The notes under the pieces are model-generated. The model was not told the DNA's origin, ran no database searches, and saw only the letters and a list, made by a program, of their open reading frames with translations. The position numbers were made by a program, and so were the translations under genes. From contig NC_133397.1 of NCBI RefSeq assembly GCF_047511655.1, positions 18,005,501 through 18,069,500 of the forward strand: 64,000 bases of DNA. Direction: 5' to 3'. Shown here piece after piece: positions 12,832 through 24,693 of the stretch. Source of the DNA: Castor canadensis (taxonomy: Eukaryota > Chordata > Mammalia > Rodentia > Castoridae). Position 1 is the stretch's first letter. Every line of letters starts with the position of its first letter.

Positions 12832-13701
12832 TTTATTTATCCATTCATCCATTCATGGGCACCTAGGATGATTCCATAACCTGGCTATTACAAATAGTGC
12901 AGCATAATTTCCATAGTGGTTAGACTAATTTACATATTCACTGACAGTGTATAAGGATTCCTTTTCCTCCTTGTTGTTGCCAGATGTGTTGTGTTTTTGG
13001 TTTTTTGATGATATCCATTCTGACTGGTGAGATGGAATCTCAATATAGCTTTGATTTGCATTTCCCTGATTGCTAAAGATGTTTAACAGTTTTTTGGTGG
13101 TATTTGTATTTCTTCATTTGGAAATTTCATTTCATCTACCCATGTACTCATTGGATTATGTGTTCTTTTGTTTAACTTTTTAAATTCTTTATATGCTGTG
13201 GATGTTAATCTCCTGCTGGATGAATATCTGGTAAAAAATTTCTTTCCATCCTGTAGACTGTGTCTTTACTCTGCTAATCATTTCTTTTGCTATGCAGAAA
13301 CTTTTAAATTTAATGCAATCCCAGTTTTCAATTCTTGCTAATACTTTCTGAGCTGTTGGAGTCCTATTCAGAAAGTCATTGTCTATGTCAGATCTTGAAG
13401 TGTTTCCACTGTTTTCATAATAGTTATAAAGTTTTTGGACTTACTCTTTTTTTAAATTCATTTCAAGTTGATTTTTGTACAGGTTGAGACACAGAGGCCT
13501 AGTTTCAGTCTTCTACATGTGGATATCCAGTTTTCTCTGCACCAGTTAAAGAGGCTGATTTTCTCCCCAAAGTATGTTTTTAGCACCTTTGTCAAAAATC
13601 AGATGACTGAAGCTGCATGGGATTATTTCTGGATCTTCTTCTCAATACCATTGGTGTGCATGTGTTTTTGTGCTTATACCATGCCATTTTTTCTAACTAT
13701 A

Positions 13702-13718
13702 ATTATGTAGTATAATTT
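13702..13718. repeat. target-site duplication, left copy
   Basis: ATTATGTAGTATAATTT. It agrees at 14 of 17 positions with 18515-18531, at exactly the two breakpoints of the old L1. The T-rich stretch that follows is the complement of the inserted element's A-tail. Confidence 0.72.
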
Positions 13719-14189
13719 TTTTCTGTCTTTTATTTTATCATTTTTACATTTACTTACATGTATATACATTGTTTGAGCCACCTCCCCACTCCTCACCCCC
13801 ACCACCCCACTTCCGGGCAGAACCTGTTCCTTCCTCTTGTTCTCTGATTTTGTTGAGAAAACATAAAAGATAATAAGAAAGACAAAGCGTTTTTGCTAGT
13901 TTGAGATAAAGATAGCTATACAGAGCGATTCCTAGCATTGCTTTCATGCTCTTGTGTATTGCAACCCATGTTGGTTCACCCTGGCCAGACCTCTTCACTA
14001 CTTCCTAGTCCTCTTCCCATAGTGGCCTCTGCCAGTTTAAGATTACTTCATTCACTCCTTTACAGTGAGCACATCAACCACATTCAAGTTTTAGGTTTCC
14101 TTCCTTTTCCCTATTCTTTCCATGCATGTTCCCCCCTTAGTGTGCAACCCACGACCAATATTATTACTGTATTTGTTTTGGGTCTGTAA

Positions 14190-17100
14190 TCCACTGAAGA
14201 ACATGTGAGTTTTGGCTGGCCTTTTGAGCCTGGCTAACTTAGCTTCAGATGATGCTCTCAGTTCCATCATTTACTTGTGAATGACAAAATTTCATTTTTC
14301 TTCATGGTTGAGTAAAATCTCATTGTGTATAAATACCACATTTTCTAAATCCATTCCTCAGTAGTGGAGGGATCTTGACTGTGTCTAAAGCTTGGCTATT
14401 GTAAATAGTGCTGTGATAAACATGGGTGTGCAGGTGCCTTTGTTATAACGTGAGTTGCATTTTTTCGGGTATACCCCTAGGAGTGGTATTGCTGGATCAT
14501 ATGGCAGATCTATATTTAGTTTTTTAAGATGCCTCCATATTATTTTCCAAAGTGGTTGTACTAGCTTACATTCCCATCAGCAGTGTATGAGAGTTCCTTT
14601 CCCACCCAACCCCCTGCCTGCATCCTCGCCAATGTTTGACATTGTTGGTGTTCTTGATAGCTATTCTAACAGGAGTGAGATAGAATCTTAATGTGGTTTT
14701 GATTTGCAATTCCTTTATGACCAGGGATGGTGAGCATTTTTTCATGGGTATTTTTTTTTTTTTTTTTTTTTGCCATTTGGACTTCTTCTTTTGAAAAAGT
14801 TCTGTTTAGTTCAGTTTCCCACTTCTTTATTGGTTCACTGATTTTTGGGAGGTTTACTTTTTTGAGCTCCCTGTATATTCTGGTTATCAGTCCCTTGTCT
14901 GATGTATAGCTAGCAAATATTTTCTCTTCCTCTGTGGGTAGTCTCTTCAGTTTGGAGACCATTTCTTTTTGTGTGCAGAAGATTTTTAATTTCATGTAGT
15001 CCCATTTGTCCAGTCTTTCTCTTAATTGCTGGCCTGCTGGAGTTCTGCTGAGGAAGTCCTTGCCTGCATCTATTTTGTCCAGGGTATTCCCTACTGTTTT
15101 GTGTACTAACTGCAAGTTTCAGATCTGATATTTAGCTCCTTGATCCATTTTGAGTTGATATTAGTACAGGGTAATAGACACGATCTAGTTTCAGTTTCTT
15201 GCAGATGGGTAACCACTTTTCCCAGCAACAGTTGTTGAACAGACTGTCTTTTCTCCATCATACGTTTTTGGTAACTTTGTAAAAAATACTGTGGGATTAG
15301 CTGTGTGGATTCATATCCTGGTCCTCTATTCTGTTCCACTGGTCTTTGTATCTGTTTTTATGCCAGTAGTACCATGCTGTTTTTATTGCTATGGCTCTGT
15401 AGTTTAGTTTGAAGTCAGATCTTGTGATACCTCCAGCATTGCCCTTTTTGCTCAGTATTGCCTTGGCTATTCACAGTCTTTTGTGTTTTCAAATGAACTT
15501 TAAGGTAGATTTTTCAATCTCTATGATGAATGTCATTGGGTTTTTGATGGGAATTGCATTGAACATGTAGATTGCTTTTGGTAGTACAGCCATTTTTAGT
15601 ATGTTGTTTCTGCCAATCCATGAGAATGGGACATCTTTCCATCTTCTGTAGTATTCTTTGATCTCTTTCTTCAGTGGTTTGTAGTTCTCCTTGTAAAGGT
15701 CATTTTCATCCTTTGTTAAGTTTATGCCTAGGTATTTGATTTTTTTTTTGAAGGTATTGTAAATGAAATTGTTTTCCTATATTCATTCTCAATTTGTTTA
15801 TTGTGGTATATAGAAAGGCTACTGATTTTTGTAAGTTGATTTTGTATCCTGCTACATTGTTGAAGTTGTTTATGGTGTCTAGGAGTTTTTGGGTTCTTTG
15901 AGGTATAGGATCATGTCATCTGCAAACAGAGATACTTTGACTATTTCATTACCTATTTGAATTCCTTTTATTTCTTCTTCTTGCCTTATTGCACTGGCTA
16001 GCAATTCCAGGACTATGTTGAATAGGAATGGGGAGAGTGGGCATCTTGTCTATTTTATGACTTTAGGGTAAATGGTTTCAGTTTTTCCCCATTAAGTATG
16101 ATATTGGCTATAGGTTTGCTATATATAGACTTTACAATGTTGAAGTACATTCCTTCTATTCCTAGTTTTCTTAGAGCTTTTATCATGAAGTGGTATTGAA
16201 TCTTATCAAAGGCTTTTTCTGCATCAGTTGAGATGATCAACTGGTTTTTGTCTTTGTTTCTATTAATGTGCTGTATTACATTTATAGATTTGCATATGTT
16301 GAACCACCCCTGCATCCCTGGGATGAAGCCGACTTGGTCATGGTGAATGATCTTTCCAATATGTTGTTAGATTCAGTTTGCCATTATTTTATTGAGGAAT
16401 TTTGCACTGATATTCTCTAAGGAGATTGGCCTGTAGTTTTCCATTTTGGATGTGTCCTTGTCTGGTATGGGAATAAGTGTAATACTGGCTTCATAGAATG
16501 AGTTAGGCAGTATTCCTTCCCTTTCTATTTCGTGGAAAAGTTTAAGGAGAGTTGGTATTAGTTCTTCTTTAAAGGTCTGATAGAATTTAGCAGAGAATTT
16601 TTCAGGTCCTGTACTTTTCTTTTTTGGAGACTATTGTTGCTTCAATTTCATTTCATGTTATAGATCTGTTTAGGTGGTTAATATCCTCTTGGCTCAGTTT
16701 TGGATGGTCATAAGTATCTAGAAATTTGTCCATTTCTTCAAGATTTTCAAATTTATTGGAATATAGGTTCTCAAAGTAGTCTCTTATGATTCCCTGGATT
16801 TCCTTGGTGTTTGTTGTTATCTCCCCTTTTGTGTTTCTGATATTACTGATTTGGGTTTCTTCCCTCCTCGTTTTAGTCATATTTTCCAGGGACTTGTCAA
16901 TCTTGTTTATTTTTTCAAAAAACCAGCTCTTTGTTTTGTTGATTCTTTGTATGGTTTTTTGGTCTCTATTTCATTAATTCTAGTCCTTATTTTTATTATT
17001 TCTCTCCTTCTGCTTGTTTGGGTTTTGCTTGTTTTTGTTTTTCTAGGAATTTGATATGTAGCATTAGGTCATTTATTTGAGATCTTTCTGTCCTTTTAAT

Positions 17101-17995
17101 ATATGCACTCATGGCTATAAACTTTCCTCTTAGGACTGCCTTTGCTGTGTCCCATAGGTTCTGGTAGGTGGTATTTTCATTTTCATTAGCTTCCAAGAAC
17201 CTATTTCCTCTCTTATTTCTTCCATGACCCACTGATTGTTGAACAATGTGTTATTCAGCCTCCAATTATTTGCACATTTTCTGCTATTTTTTGTTGTTTT
17301 TGAGTTCTAGTTTTAATGCATTGTGATCAGATAGAATGCAAGGGATTATTTCTATTTTCTTATATTTGCTGAGGCTTGCTTTGTGCCCTAAGATGTGGTC
17401 TATTTTGGAGAAAGTTCCATGGGCTGCTGAGAAGAATGTATATTGTTCTGTTGTTGGATAAAATATTATGTAGACAACAGTTAGATCCATTTGATTTATG
17501 GTGTCATTTAGTTCTAGGATTTCTTTGTTGTTTTTGTTTGAATGACATATCTATTGGTCACAGAGGGTTATTAAATTCTCCTACTACCACTGTGTTGGAG
17601 TCTGTATGTGCTTTTAAGTCCTTTAGTGTATGTTTGATGAAATTGGGATGCTCACATTGGGTGCATATAGGTTGATAATTGTTATTTCTTTTTGATGTAT
17701 TGCTCCCTTTATTAGTACAAAGTGTCCTTCTTTATCTAATTTGTCCAATGTAAGTTTGAAGTCTACTTTGTCTGATATAAGTATTGCTACTCTTGCCTGT
17801 TTTCAAGGGCCATTGGCTTAGTAAATCTTATTCCAGCCTTTCACCCTAAGCCATGCTTGTTTCTGTCAATAAGATGGATCTCTTGTAAATAACAGATTGT
17901 CAGATCTTCCTTTTTAATCCTGTTTGCCAAATGGTGCCTCTTAATGGGGGAGATGAGTGCATTGACATTCAGTGTTAATATTGATAGGTATGTGG
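14190..17995 (-). pseudogene. L1 ORF2 (endonuclease/reverse transcriptase), broken
   Basis: In life, ORF2 protein nicks target DNA and reverse-transcribes L1 RNA. Here the frame is split into several pieces. From N to C terminus (right to left): an endonuclease segment at 17284-17490 ending in the conserved ILSDHNALKLEL, an inter-domain segment at 16996-17232 containing [20 protein letters not shown], a segment at 16653-16880 with [16 protein letters not shown], a reverse-transcriptase segment at 16055-16315 with [10 protein letters not shown], and C-terminal segments at 15106-15339 and 14666-15115. Frameshifts and stops between the pieces exclude function. An A-run (KKKKKK, T-run near 14752-14771) is a slippage site. 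Confidence 0.9.
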
Positions 17996-18059
17996 TGATT
18001 CCTGCCCTTTAGTAGTTTTTGTTATTTAAGGATTTGATTGTGTGCAGTTGAATCAATGC

Positions 18060-18514
18060 TACTTTCTGATTACTTGTCTTTTCTTGTCGTGTCATTTGAT
18101 ACTTCTCATCTTCTCATGATTTTGCTTGCATTCATCTTCTGTGTGCAGAATTCCTTGTAGAATCTTCTGAAGTGGTGGCTTAGTGGTCATGTATTGTTTT
18201 AGTTTTTGTTTATCGTGGAAGATTTTTATTGCTCCATCAATTTTGAATGATCATTTTGCTGGGTAGAGTATTCTAGGGCAGAAGTCATTTTCATTCAGTG
18301 CCTGGAATACCTCATTCCATGCCCTCCTTGCTTTTAAGGTTTCCATTGAGAAATCTGTTGTTATTTTGATGGGTTTACCTTTATACATTATTTGTTTTTT
18401 TTTTTTTCTCTTACAGCCTTCAAATTTTTCTCTTTTCTCTGTGCTTGTTGTTTTAATGATAATATGCCATAGGGAGGTTCTATTTTGGTCAAGTCTGTTT
18501 GGTGTCCTGGAGGG
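18060..18514 (-). pseudogene. L1 ORF1 remnant of the younger element
   Basis: On the minus strand this matches the part of L1 that encodes the ORF1 RNA-binding protein, recognised by order (just upstream of ORF2) and by phrases such as the reversed ATTTTGCTGGGTAGAGTATTC and TTGAGAAATCTGTTG. It is incomplete at its N-terminal side because the insertion is truncated at 18514, and has no long open frame. A 13-bp T run near 18391 interrupts it. Confidence 0.7.
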
Positions 18515-18531
18515 ATTATATACTACAATTT
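18515..18531. repeat. target-site duplication, right copy
   Basis: ATTATATACTACAATTT, partner of 13702-13718 (14 of 17 matches). The old L1 ORF2 continues directly after it. Confidence 0.72.
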
Positions 18532-21090
18532 GAGGCCAAGTATTATGATACTTTCAACATTGCTCCTTTTGATAGGCTTGCTTTGGCCATTTGGGGCCTT
18601 TCATGCTTCTGTATGAATTTTAGGATTTTTTTCTACTTGTGTGAAGAATGTCATTGGAATTTTTGTGGAGATTGCACCAAATCTATAGATTGCTTTTGAT
18701 AATATAGCCATTTTGGCAATATTAATTTTGTTGATCCATGAACATGGGTGATATTGCAATCTTCTAGTGTCTTCTACTGTTTCTTTCTTAGGTGTTATAT
18801 GGTTTCATTGTAGAGATATTTAACATCTTTGGTTAAGTTTATGCTTAGGTATTTTATTCAGTTTTTGAGGCTATTGTGAATAATACTGTTTTGTTGTTTT
18901 TCAGCAAGTTCAATGTTTGTTTGAAGAAAAGCTACTGATTTTTGTATGTTGATTTTGTATCCTGCTACATTGTAACATTGTAGTGTTTATCAGATGTAAG
19001 AATCTTCTGATGGAGTCTTTCATATCTTTTATGTATAGTATCATATCTGCAAACAGTGATAATTATACTGCTTTTCCTATTTGTATCACTTTTATTTTTT
19101 TCTTGTCTTACTGCTCTGGTTAAGATTTCAAGTACTATGGTGAGTAGTATTACTGAGAGTGGACACCTTTGTCTCATTCCTGACTTTAGAGAAAATGCTC
19201 TCAGTTAATAACCATTCAGCACAATTTTGGCTATCAGTTTTTCATATATAGCCTTTATGATGTTGAAGTATGATCCTTCTATTCCTAGTTTCTTCAGGGC
19301 TTTAATCATGAATGCATGTTGATTCTTGCCAAAGGCTTTTTCTCCATCTATTGAAATGATCATGTAATTTTTTATTTTGACTCTATTTATATGCTGTACT
19401 ATGTTTATTGATTTGTATATGAGCCATTCTTACATTCTTGGTATAGGTCGAACTTGATCATGGTGTATGATCTTTTTTATGTGCTGTTGAATTCACTCTG
19501 CAAGGATTTTATTGAGGATATTTGAGTGCATATTCATCAAAGAAATTGCTCTGTACTTTTCTTTTTTGCTGTGTTCTTATCTACTTTTGGTATCAGGATA
19601 TTACTGGCTTCATAGAATGAATTTGGAAGCATTCCTTCCTTTTCTAATTTCTGGGGTAGTTTGAAGAGTATTGGTATTAGTTCTTTAAAGGTGTGGTAGA
19701 ATTCAACAGTGAATCAGTCTAGTATAGGCTTTTCTTTGTAGAGAGACTATTACCACTTCAATGTCATTGCTTATTATAGGCCTATTTAGGTTTTCTGCAT
19801 TCTCTTGGCTTGATTTTGGTGGGTGACAGACATCTAGAAATGTCACCATTCTTCTAATTTTCAGACTTATTGCAAATATTCCCTAATAACCCTCTGGACT
19901 TTAGTGGTATCTGTTATAATATCCCCATTTCATCTCTGATTTCATTAATTTGGGTCTTCACTCTTGTTTTGTTTATGCTACTTTTGCTAAGATTAAGTTG
20001 TTCATGTTTATTTTTTTCAAAGTATCACTTCTTTGTTTTATTGATCCAATGCCTTGTCCTTTCAGTTTTTATTTCAATAATTTAAAGATCTGATATTAAT
20101 TATATCTTTCCTTCCATAATTTTGAATTTGGCTTATTCTTCTTTTTCTAAGATTTTAAAGTGCATCACTAGGTTGTTTATTTGAGATTTCTCTGAGGTTT
20201 TTAAATGTTGCTAGTCATAACTGTCAACTTCCCTTTTAGGAATGCCTTTGCTGGACCCCACAGATTCTTGTAAGGAGTGCTTTCACGTCCATTTGCTTTT
20301 GTCAAGTTTTAAGCTCCCCCTTTCCCTGATTTCTTCAATGATCCACTGATGTTTCAAAGTGAATTGTTCAATTTCCAGGTGCTTGTGCATTTTCTGCTTT
20401 TCCATAATGCTGCCTATGCTACGATCTGATAAAATGCAAGAAACCACTTCAGATTTTTTGTGTCTGTTAAGACTTGTTTTATGGCCAAAAATGTGTTCTG
20501 TCTTGGAGAAAGCTCCACGGGCTGTTCAGAACAATGTGTATTCTGTGACTGCTATATTGAATCTCTGTTATGTCCATTTGATCTATAGTGCAGTTTACCT
20601 CTGAAGCTCTTTTTTGGGGGGAGGGGTTATTTTGGGCTCAAATGGTCTGCTGATGAGAGTGGGCTATTGACATTTCCTGTTACTATTGTATTTGAACCTA
20701 TCTGTCCCTTTATGCCTAGCACTAGCTGTATTACGAAACTGGGTGCATCAACATTCATTGCATATATATTCACAATCTTCATATCTTGTTCTCAGATTGT
20801 TCCCTTTATTTGTATGTAGTGTCCTTCATTATCCTTTCTACAAATTTTGACTTGATATCTACTTTGTCCAATATGAATGTAGCTATTCCTTCTTCTTTTG
20901 GATTCCATTTTCTTGGTATATTTTTTCTCTTCTTTCACTCTCAGTCTCTGTGGGTCTTTGCTAATTAGATGTTTTTCTTGTTAACAATAAGTAGTTGGAA
21001 CTTGTTTTTTTAATCCAATCTGTCAGCCTGCATCTTTTAATTGGAGGATTAAAACTACTTACTTTTAGGATTATTATTGACAGGTATTTG
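18532..21090 (-). pseudogene. L1 ORF2 remnant of the old element
   Basis: Diverged reverse-transcriptase and endonuclease region. The fragment at 18965-19177 reads [20 protein letters not shown], matching the conserved region after the catalytic motif, where active L1s have GCPLSPLLFNIVLEVLAR-like wording. The catalytic FADD equivalent is not visible in an open frame. All longer frames are broken, more than in the nested younger L1, which supports greater age. Confidence 0.8.
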
Positions 21091-23656
21091 CTGATTCATA
21101 TATTTTTTCCTGGTTGATTTAAATACTGTTTGTTTTATTTATCCCTTATTCATCTCAAGGTTTCCCTGGTTTACTGAGTTGAACATGTTTGATTCTTTCT
21201 CTGTTCTAATTTGTTCATCTGTTCCCTCACATGAAATCTGTTGTTTTCTGAGGTGTTGGGTTTGTAACTTTCTTCCTCAGTTATGTGTTAGGTTTCTTTA
21301 AATATCTTTTATAATGCTAGTTCAGTGATCATGGATTGCTTTAGTTTGTGCTTACCTTGCTTGGGAGGTCTTTATTTCTCCATCAATTTAACAGATAATT
21401 TTGCTTGATATGGTAATCTTTGTTGGCAATTATTTATTCTTGGGGCTTAAAATACATCATTTCATGTGTTCCTGGCTTTTAGGATTTGTTCTGAGAGGTT
21501 TTATGTAATTCTGACTAGTTTACCTGTGTAAGTAAGTCAGTGTTTTTTTTCTTGTAGCTTCAATGTTCTTTCTTTGTTATGTGCTCTTGGTATTTTAACT
21601 CTAATGTAACATGGAGAGGTTCTTTTCTGCACATGTTTATTTGGGGTTCTAAATGTCTCCTGAACTTGGATGTCTGTAACTTTCCCTAGATTTAGGAGAT
21701 ATTCTGTCATAACTACATCAAATAGCTGCTCTATGCTGTTCTATCTCAATTCCTTACTCTACCTTATGGATCCTTAGGTTTGGTGTCTTGATCTTGTCTC
21801 AGCCTTCTTGAAAGTTATGGTCATGGTTGCTTACTTTTATCTTTAATGTTGTCTACATGTAATAATTCCTTGAACATCCCTGATAGTTTTTCTTCTGCTT
21901 GATTTGGTCTATTCATGATACTTCCCCTGTGTTTTTATTTGAATTATCGAATTTTTCATTTCTAACTTTTTTTTTTCTCCAAATCTCAATTTCTCATCCA
22001 TGTTTTTAAATTTCTTTTCCTGGTCCTGAAATGTCTTCCTTGCTTCACTGATCTGTTTTTGTTAATCCTCTTTGAGATTATGGGTCATTTTAATACTAGA
22101 CTTTTGAATTCTTTGTCCAGCATTTCAGTCATTTCAGCATACTTGGATTTTGTTATTGAGTAGTTATGAACTTTTAGAGGAATTATATTGCTTTGCCTTT
22201 TCATATTTCATGAGTTTATACATTGCAATTTGCACATCTGTTGGGATAGATATCTCAACAGGTATCTATTTTATAGGACTTTTCTTAGTGAGCATCCTTC
22301 TCATGGGGTCATGATACCAGAACCACTCAGAGGAGAGAAAGCACATAACAGTAACATGTACAAAAATTGAAAAGCAAACCAAATGGTTTAAATGTAGTTA
22401 ATAAAATTGGAACATCAACCCCACTCCAAATATTAGAAAAGAAAAGAGCTAGGACACTCATAGGATAAACTGAGATTGCAAATTATTAAAGCTGAAGAAA
22501 GTAATGAGAAAAATCAATGAAAAGAGATAGACATGGGAAAAGGAAAAAAAAGCAAGATAGGAAAGAAAGGATATGTATATGGGATGAAGGTCTAAGAAAT
22601 AATAGTGGTGAATAATACAATGAAACAAATACAGAGAAATACAAAGCAAAACAAAACAAAAAAGTAGTTAATATCTCCTCCTTGCTGATGAGAAAGAGGG
22701 TAGAAATGTTTCATTTTTTCCCCCAAGGCTTATCATTTTGCAGTTTACTTGCTGTGGGGGATAGCCACTTTCTCTCTGATATACAAATGGGTTTGATCAG
22801 AAAAGGATATTTTCAGACTAAGACCTGCCTTGCCTTACCTGCCAGGGACACTACTATGGCAGTTGCTGGAATGAATTCTTGTCAGTAGTTTTCTGTATGC
22901 ATGACTACCAATGCTAAGAGTTCAGGAGTCACCCTCAAACTGTTCCTGCCAGTTGAGCTTGAGGAACCTTTCACTGGATAGTCCCTCACCCCAGAGGTGC
23001 TCTGCCTGTTCAAATTTGGTATGAGAAATTTCTGAGCATCAGCTGTTTTCTACCAAATGTCTCTAGCCCTTTGACTGTTTGAAACAATAAAATCACAGCA
23101 ATCCTTACTGGTGTAACAAGGTGGCAGGGAAGCACTGAACACATAGTTTTCTGTCCTAGCACACTTGTTTATATTAATACATATCTGGTCTTTCTCTTTT
23201 TTCCAGAGTTCAAGCTACAGTTCCCCTGATGTAATCACCTTCAAGCTTTATTTGCTGTGGGTCTTGCACTTCTTACCCACATAGACCTTTTCTGTGAATC
23301 TGAGTCCAAGGTCACAATGAGTTCCCTAGGTCTATACTGTTGCTTACAGTAGTCAATAGCTTAGCCAACAGAGATGAGGAGGACTTAGGGCTTGAGAGTA
23401 TAAAAATGTAGGGTCTTCTGCTCTTCCCTATAGAAAAATTTGATTGGGGATCTCCCCTAGGATGATTGCCCATTGCTTCTTTCATAAATCTGAAGTTCAG
23501 TATATCACTTGCTCTTTGTCTACTGTTTACTGTTGTTCTCCCTTTCCTTTTCACACCACTAACCTCTCCCTGCGCCATAAGATGTTTTGCTTCAGATTCA
23601 TGAAGACACAGGAAAATGCTGGGTGTCTCTAATCTGCCATCTTCTCTTCACCTCTA
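18532..23656 (-). mobile_element. old L1, 5' portion (right half of a split element)
   Basis: It resumes ORF2 where the left half stopped, then runs through the rest of ORF2 (to about 21090), the inter-ORF spacer, an ORF1 remnant (about 21290-21970) and a long A/T-rich region ending in CTGCCATCTTCTCTTCACC at about 23650. A phrase with GCCATCTT is a common start of L1 5' UTRs read in reverse, so the copy may reach its original 5' end. Joined to 12460-13718, the element would be about 6.4 kb, a full-length size for L1. The 21970-23656 part is assigned mainly by position. Confidence 0.75.
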
Positions 23657-24620
23657 ACTGAAGCATCTTAAAACTCAGTCTGGACTTTTTGCTTTGTCCT
23701 CAGTGTAGTTAAGTTGCTTCTTTCAGGTTTTCTTACTGTTCTTGTTTTTAAACCAACTAACCTACACACTTCCATACCCTAAAACTTCTGAAAACATGTC
23801 AGAATTTAATGTGAATTCTCTTCTAAGATCTAAGATAGCAACCACTTAATAAATGCTGATAATTAGCACTGTTTTCTTCCTTGCAGAGGTGGCTAATTGA
23901 ATGGTCTATTGTATTCGGACAGATGTGATTGCTCAGCACATTTGAGGAAATACCTATAAATTCTCTTTGATCATACAATTTCAAAGAGAATGGATCCATC
24001 AGTTACTACTTTGTGAGTTTTCTGTGGGTAGTGAGTACTCTGTTCTTTGACTCCCCATAGTTCAAAATTCCATGTAGACATTTGGTTTTCAATGAATATT
24101 TGTGGATGGCATATTCTAAATGGATTGCTGAAAATTTTACCAAAGGTACTACTCAATATCTTTTCTTCCACCCACTAGTTAGTTATTCCACCCAAGGCAT
24201 CAGACATTGGAGAACCGAGCCCCTTTGGAAAGAGTTGATTTTCATGCATAGAGCAGTGTTTTTGAAGAAGAGAAGGGGTTCCCCCTTAGGAGATACTTGT
24301 CCCTAGAGATAGGTAGGTGTGAACACAGAGGTTTAAAGCAGCCAGCTCCATCATTAGTGCTTTTTTCATAACCCAGATTGAGAACACCTGTCTGCCTCCT
24401 TGCATCCCTGGGGAGAAGGGCTGCTGGAGATAGTGTTGGTTTGAAGAAACTCTTAGATACAATTGTTCACATGTTCCCTTTCTATGTTCCTCTCCTTAAA
24501 TCCCAACACTTTGCTATCATGTCAGCAGCAATAAACATTAGAGTTGACAACATATCTATGCTTCTTTTCAAATTGACCCTTCCCTTTCAGGTGAAAACTT
24601 CCCCAAATTAGACTCTCTTA
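23657..24620. other. unique sequence, no gene seen
   Basis: No repeat family or coding structure is recognised between the old L1 and the retrocopy tail region. Confidence 0.45.
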
Positions 24621-24629
24621 GCATGACAT

Positions 24630-24693
24630 TTCTTTTTCCTCTCCTCTCTTCTTTCTCCTCTCCTCTGCTCTCATATCCTCTTCTCTCCTCTCT
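24630..24693. repeat. pyrimidine-rich CTCCTCT tract
   Basis: Irregular C/T-only repeat abutting the antisense A-tail of the cyclin L2 retrocopy. It may have grown from that tail by slippage. Confidence 0.75.

Larger units (their letters stand above)
12460..13718 (-). mobile_element. old L1, 3' portion (left half of a split element)
   Basis: The minus strand carries an L1 3' UTR (12460 to about 12700) followed by the C-terminal third of ORF2, heavily mutated. A CA repeat at 12795-12830 lies in the ORF2 tail, a position where many old mammalian L1 copies carry one. The reading stops abruptly at 13718 and resumes at 18532 with the next expected ORF2 sequence, so the two parts were one element before another L1 landed in it. 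No intact frame remains. Confidence 0.88.
13719..18514 (-). mobile_element. younger 5'-truncated L1 nested in the old L1
   Basis: About 4.8 kb of minus-strand L1 in 3' to 5' order along the plus strand: degenerate A-tail (T-rich, 13719-13745), 3' UTR with a C-rich (G-rich in sense) block at 13780-13815, ORF2, inter-ORF spacer, and part of ORF1. It is truncated in ORF1 and has no 5' UTR, so it was dead on arrival. Its 3' UTR matches the L1 ends at 44694-44900 and 50561-51708, showing one L1 lineage. It is younger than its host L1 because it interrupts it and its reading frames are longer. Confidence 0.9.

Noticed and set aside
14666-15115. 149-codon minus-strand frame as a host gene
   Set aside because: It is the L1 ORF2 segment (KWDYMKLKIFCTQKE, EEEKIFASYTSDKGLI), a transposon remnant.
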